From NCBI GenBank assembly GCA_964428905.1, contig CAYSAA010000033.1, positions 1 to 6,576 on the forward strand: DNA of 6,576 bases, written 5' to 3'. The stretch is from CAYSAA01 sp964428905. GTDB taxonomy: Bacteria > Atribacterota > Phoenicimicrobiia > Phoenicimicrobiales > Stramentimicrobiaceae. The notes beneath the pieces are model-generated. The model saw only the letters and a list, made by a program, of their open reading frames with translations. It had not been told where the DNA came from and ran no database searches. Position 1 is the first letter of the stretch, and the number at the start of each line of letters is the position of its first letter. Shown in pieces: positions 6,574 to 6,576 of this stretch. A program made the position numbers and the translations under genes.

Positions 6574-6576
6574 ATT

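Noticed and set aside
1..6576. Undescribed defence, mobile or CRISPR-type system
   Set aside because: Nearly the whole window is accounted for by recognisable biosynthetic genes. I found no direct repeat arrays, transposase, integrase, tRNA or other accessory signatures.

Overview
All genes in this window read on the minus strand, so the biology runs from right to left. The layout is one compact branched-chain amino acid operon: leuA (6573-5050), a Leptospira-type (R)-citramalate synthase cimA (4971-3418), leuC (3403-2141), leuD (2138-1638) and leuB (1631-498). It is followed by a partial DUF456-type membrane protein gene (435 to the left edge, cut by the window). The gaps are 78, 14, 2, 6 and 62 bases. 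I see no terminator-like hairpin in any of them, so one polycistronic message is likely. The leuA start codon lies only 3 bases from the right edge, so the operon promoter and any leader (T-box, attenuator) are outside the window.

The enzymes form a two-headed pathway. LeuA condenses acetyl-CoA with 2-oxoisovalerate and opens the leucine branch. CimA condenses acetyl-CoA with pyruvate and opens the threonine-independent route to isoleucine. Only one LeuC/LeuD isomerase and one LeuB dehydrogenase are encoded here, so the same three proteins probably process both 2-isopropylmalate (to 2-oxoisocaproate) and citramalate (to 2-oxobutanoate). Both synthases keep a C-terminal effector-binding domain, so feedback by leucine and isoleucine at the two entry points is expected.

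The DNA is AT-rich (by eye, GC in the mid-30s per cent), with strong purine-rich Shine-Dalgarno sites and two GTG starts. The isomerase is the short, archaeal-like form (LeuC 420 aa, LeuD 166 aa). LeuB carries the RENTEDFY variant and an insertion, unlike the classical enterobacterial enzyme. Together these suggest an anaerobic, low-GC bacterium, for example of the Atribacterota or a clostridial lineage. That placement is a guess from protein style, not a demonstrated one.

I found no mobile element, CRISPR array, RNA gene or defence-type system. The window is biosynthetic core. The points of interest are the CimA substrate-pocket and effector-site substitutions, the unusual LeuB, and the unannotated GTG-started membrane gene at the left end.
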